From contig NC_135717.1 in NCBI RefSeq assembly GCF_964656455.1, positions 137,344,308 through 137,408,307 on the forward strand: 64,000 bases of DNA, in the 5' to 3' direction. Shown here piece by piece: positions 60,025 through 64,000 of this stretch. Under the pieces are notes generated by a model. That model was not told the origin of the DNA. It searched no databases and worked only from the letters and a program-made list of their open reading frames with translations. Positions within the stretch are counted from its first letter, which is position 1, and each line of letters begins with the position of its first letter. The translations under genes and the position numbers were made by a program. This stretch comes from Halichoerus grypus (Eukaryota; Chordata; Mammalia; Carnivora; Phocidae).

Positions 60025-60910
60025 ATCTCAGTTATCTTTGCTGTGTAACAAATTACCTCCAAAACTTAGTGGCTTAAACCAACAATTTTATTATGCTGAA
60101 AGATTCTACTGGTCAGGAATTTGGAAAGAGCACCATGGGGCTGGCATCTCTCTGTTCCATGGTGTCTGAGGTCTCAGCTAGGAAGGCTAAGGCTGGGAGT
60201 AACTCAATGGCTCAGGTTTAGAATCATCTGACTTGTTCAATTGTATGTCTAGTGTGTGGGTGGGGATGACTCAGAGCTTAAGACTGCTGACCAGAGTACC
60301 TATCTGTGACTTTTCCATGTGACTTGGCTTCTTCACAGCCTGGCAGCCTCAGGGGAGTCAGACAGGACTCCCAGCATGAGCATGCCAGCCAACCAGCTGA
60401 AAGTTCTTTTGCTGTTTCTAATCTGGCCTCTGAAGCACATAGAGCCACTTCTACCACACTGTATTGGCTAAAATGGTTACAAGCCCACTCCTATTCAAGA
60501 GGAGAAAACAGACCCCACCTTTTGATCAGAGGAATGGCACAAACACATTACCAAAGAGCAAGTGTTTGGAAAGTATAACCTACAACATTTTCTTTTTTAA
60601 GATTTTATTTATTTATTTGTCAGTGAGAGAGAGAGAGAGCACAAGCAGGGGGAGCAGCAGAGGGAGAGGGAGAAGCAGGCTCCCCGCTGAGCAAGGAGCC
60701 CGATGCAGGACTCGATCCCAGGACCCTGGGATCGTGACCTGAGCCGAAGGCAGACGCTTAACTGACTGAGCCACCCAGGTGTCCCTAACCTACAACCTTT
60801 ATAGTCTTTGGAAAATGCAATTTCTGAGCCAGTTCTGGGATTATCAGAGACTACAGTATTTGGATTGCTCAGTTTGTGACCAAATGCTCTGGAACTAGAC
60901 AGTCCATGCC
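60025..60910. repeat. Ancient interspersed repeat of unassigned family, split by a SINE
   Basis: CTCAGTTATCTTTGCTGTGT (60027), AACAAATTACCTCCAAAACT (60047) and TAGTGGCTTAAACCAACAAT open a common mammalian interspersed repeat. TGTATTGGCTAAAATGGTTA (60461) with the following CCCACTCCTATTCAAGAGG belongs to its later part. I recognise the sequence but cannot name the family safely. Its right border after the SINE is uncertain. Confidence 0.5.
60576..60800 (-). mobile_element. SINEC SINE with TSD, antisense
   Basis: Body about 60591-60785. Direct repeats TAACCTACAACATTT (60576-60590) and TAACCTACAACCTTT (60786-60800) differ at one of 15 bases. The B-box region GGGATCGTGACC and the head CTGAGCCACCCAGGTGTCCC are well preserved. 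Confidence 0.94.
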
Positions 60911-60954
60911 AAGGTACAACCTGTTAATAACAACAGCAATAGTAGATACCATTT

Positions 60955-61180
60955 ATTGACACTTAGTATTGAATACTTACTAAGTGCCTGACAAGCTTTC
61001 TCTGATTCCATCCTCAAAACAGCTTTAGGAAAAAGAGCTTACTAGTATCCCATGTTACAAACAAGAAAATTGGGGCACGATTTTGGGGGCACAAGTAGCT
61101 TGCCCAAGGCCTGATATCAGCCATATTTGTCTGACTCTGGAGTCCAGGTTCTTACCCCTGAAGCTATAATGTCTCCATTT
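60955..61180 (-). mobile_element. MIR SINE, antisense, nearly full length
   Basis: ATACTTACTAAGTGCCTGAC (60973), ACAAACAAGAAAATTGGGGC (61057), AAGTAGCTTGCCCAAGGCCT (61093), TTGTCTGACTCTGGAGTCCA (61127) and TTCTTACCCCTGAAGCTATA (61150) are the reverse complement of MIR from end to end. Confidence 0.88.
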
Positions 61181-62697
61181 GGGAAATGACTCATCTTAAA
61201 GGGTTCAGAGCCTTTCAACCCTGCAGCTCTTTGTAACTACTTAAGTCTATCTGAGGAGTGTCCCTTTCATCACTTACTCTTTCTGTAGCATATTCTATTG
61301 TTCCTGGTATGTGTGACTTGCACAAACCTTTGCAGAAACTTTGTAAAATTACTTCTCAGTCTGTTTCTCTAATCACAACTTGGTTATAATTGCTTTTGGC
61401 ATCTGTTTTCATCAGCTCACAGCATCATTTCTTCCCTCGTTCTTGCTTATAATAGCAGTGTCCAGGGAGCAAGCAAGAACACAATCCACAGTTTTTATCC
61501 CCTAATATCGACTTAAGTTCCTATGCTTGAATCATACGTTAGGGCTCACAACCTGCTCTGAAGTAAATGTCTTATTGCATGTACTTGAAAAAGGTTTACT
61601 TGAGTGCCTGGGTGATGGTTTCTCTGATTTATGGGGCAGATGAAGGTTCCTGCTGTTGCCAGTATTTTTCCCATCCCGTTAAACACAAATTGGTGAAATC
61701 TGAGATACCACAACGGACTAATTAAAGAAAAACGACCAAACTGTTAGAAAATAGAATTTCCACATAGCTTTCCTTATAGCTAGCTTATCAATTTGTAGGA
61801 AATTAAGAACAAAGATTCTAATAGGGATTGTGCACATGTACAAAAAGGCCCATTTGATAAACTAATAGTGGAGGGCACAACTGTGGAAGAGCTCCTCCAC
61901 ATTTCTCTCCTTGGAGGCTCAAATGCAGCAATGAAACTAAGCAGGTACTTAAACGAAGTGATTTTTTTCCCTCTGAAAAGGAATCATGTTTCATCCCTAC
62001 TTTCTAAATTCTTTTTTGTCTTGTCAGGCATCTGTCCCTTTATTGCACAAGAATAGAAAGCCACAAACTGCCTAAGGGCAGGTGGTCTAGCTTTGAAAGA
62101 TGCTAATATTCACCATTCAATTAGAATCTCCCCCACTGTTTCCTTGGAATTGGCCTTTTTTGTTTAGCATTAGCAGGGGAACCAAGAACTGTCTTTCCTT
62201 CAGGCTGAGCACTGGGGAATAGGTGTTCTGAATATCAACTTAAAAGCCAGAAAACAAGAAAAAAAATATTTCAGGTAACAGAACATCTACTGAGCTCTAC
62301 AGAATATAATTACTAAAACCATCTTGGATAGCTGTGGAGGAAAACACAAAGAGCTTTTGGCAAGTACTGGTTCCTGGGTAGATTTTTAAACATTCTATTC
62401 TAGGACACTATGTGGATATATCAAAGTAGAAGATGCATACCTGAAACAATCAGAAAATAACTGGATGGAAGAAAAAAAGGAAAAACAACACTGTCTGCAG
62501 CAGCCACTGAACTACAGCAACCCGTGAAATGGAAGGACGGATTCAACTGCAAGAGACTCTTTTAGAAATTAAATGAGATTGTGTGGAGAATACTCATTTC
62601 GAGGTTCTTAGATTGACAGAATGTAAGAGTTAAAAGGAATCTGAAAAGAACAGTCTGCCTAACCTTCTTATTTTGTGCTTTATTTTATTTGATAAGG
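61181..62697. other. No recognised feature
   Basis: No gene, RNA or clear repeat is seen. Confidence 0.45.
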
Positions 62698-62938
62698 GTG
62701 CATTGGGGAGGACGTCTGGGTGGCTCAGTCGGTTAACCGTCTGCCTTCGGCTCAGGTCACGATCCCGGGGTCCTGGAATCAAGCCCCATTGGGTTCCCTG
62801 CTCAGTGGGGAGCCTGCTTCTCCCTCTGCCCCCCCCCCCCCCCGCCCACCGCTCATGCTCTCACTCTTGTGCTCTCTCTCTCATGCTGTCTCTCTCAAAT
62901 AAATAAATAAAATCTTTAAAAAAAAAAGTGCATCAGGG
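62698..62938 (+). mobile_element. SINEC SINE with a poly(C) expansion
   Basis: Body about 62711-62926, head GGACGTCTGGGTGGCTCAGT. The CT-rich body contains a run of about 15 C residues (62829-62843). The flanks GTGCATTGGGGA (left) and GTGCATCAGGGA (right) match at 10 of 12 positions and probably are the TSD. Open frames across it are SINE-derived. Confidence 0.92.
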
Positions 62939-64000
62939 AAAAAGTAGATAATTAATAGTATAAATAGGACTAGCTACAGGTCTCCTAACTCCTGGGCTCT
63001 TGTCTTTCCTATCATACTTCTCACCATCTATATTTTGTAGAGTAGTTTACAGTGTTGTCACATATTTCATTATATTTTCACACAATGTAAGATGTCAGAA
63101 AAGGCATCAGTCCATTTCAAAGATGATGCATTTACTTAAATGTAATTAGATATAGAAAGTTTAGTGTCTTAACATTAGCTATGTAGGTAATGATACCAAT
63201 AAGACCAAACCTCAGGCCTCCAGCTTTCCAGTTTTATATTCTTCCTACTGGTTCAGATGTCCCACGTAAACAGAAATACTGGTAATTTACAACATCATAT
63301 GATATCTACACTGGAGATTAAATGACTGTGCCTACTGAATATTGACTGAATATTACCAAATACAAATACTTGTTACACTAAATTCTAAACAGTAATACCT
63401 TGGACCGATGTTCTTTTATAACAAATCTTTTCGTAAAGAAGCCCGCGATAGAAAGCAAAACAAAACAGAGCTAATAGGCACATAGCAGCAAGCCTTCACA
63501 GGTGGCAAGATTTAAAACCAACCAACCAACTACTTACTCAAGGTTTGTTTTTTTTTTTTTGGCCTTGACTAGTTTAAGAAAAGTATAGTGACCAAAGCTG
63601 AAACCTAAAATAGTGCAGGATGGGGAACAGAGTGAAAGGGCTTCTGATGGAGCAATAGATGTAAAGGGGGGATGGGAGGGTGACAAAGGTTTTCCTGTTA
63701 GAAGAACTGAAAGAAGATGGTGGGAGAAGGAGCAGGGGACATAGTGGCAGAAGGTAGGACTGGATTGGAAGGCTGGGGCCACAACTACTGGGTGCTGCAG
63801 CCCTGTCAAGACCTCGAACTCCATCTAAGGGGCAGCTAGAGGACAATGAAAGGACTCAATTGGGGAAGATGTGAATAGATGCAAATTTCAGAAAATTACT
63901 CAGGCCAGTTAGTGGACCAGTTAGGAGGTTGTTACTCTCTTTCTGGTGAGAGATAATAAGGGCATAAAAATAGTTGCACAAAATTGTTGGACTCACAGGA
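62939..64000. other. No recognised feature
   Basis: A T run at about 63549-63560 and purine-rich sequence at 63600-63750 explain the antisense open frames. A degraded antisense MIR may lie near 63020-63130 but is too weak to call. Confidence 0.45.

Overview
This window is vertebrate, and more precisely carnivoran, nuclear DNA. The decisive evidence is about twenty copies of a roughly 190-240 bp tRNA-Lys-derived SINE of the SINEC/CAN type. Its head reads GGGCGCCTGGGTGGCTCAG, followed by a B-box-like GGGATCGAG stretch, a CT-rich body and an AATAAA-rich A tail. The head sequence fits the arctoid caniform type (bear, panda, seal or mustelid) better than the dog-specific SINEC_Cf type; that placement is an inference from remembered consensus. 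Carnivoran L1 3' ends, MaLR (MLT1) LTRs, MIR, L2, L3/CR1-like and hAT-Charlie-type fragments complete a typical AT-rich, gene-poor mammalian landscape.

I found no intact protein-coding gene. All long open frames are short, or they lie inside repeats, or they sit on low-complexity purine/pyrimidine tracts. The one gene-derived feature is a full-length processed pseudogene of HNRNPA1 at about 16646-18393. It is flanked by a perfect 17-bp target-site duplication and disabled by two single-base deletions and loss of the normal stop.

Layout: 1-6 kb is mostly unannotatable unique sequence with one MLT1 LTR (3.7-4.15 kb). 6-14 kb is a retrotransposon cluster: L1 3' remnants, six SINEs, an MLT1 LTR, a MER5-like element and a (GT)n tract. 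15-18.4 kb holds an L2, a MIR and the HNRNPA1 pseudogene. 18.4-21.3 kb is featureless. 22.1-22.9 kb is an antisense MLT1 LTR broken by two SINEs. 23-29 kb is sparse. 29-32.5 kb has three SINEs, a (CA)n tract, a GGGA/GGAA microsatellite and an L2. 34.9-36.8 kb is an L1 3' end next to L2. 38-47 kb contains several MIR, L2 and L3 fragments, a 55-bp L1 insertion and a tail-only poly(A) insertion. 49.7-50.9 kb is a long L2. 53-63 kb has six further SINEs, including a nested pair, and old MIR, L3 and DNA-transposon pieces.

No operon, CRISPR array, coding cassette or other undescribed molecular system is visible. The points worth a second look are evolutionary: datable, TSD-flanked insertions and their nesting order. 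The window could be intergenic or deep-intronic; the sequence alone does not decide.
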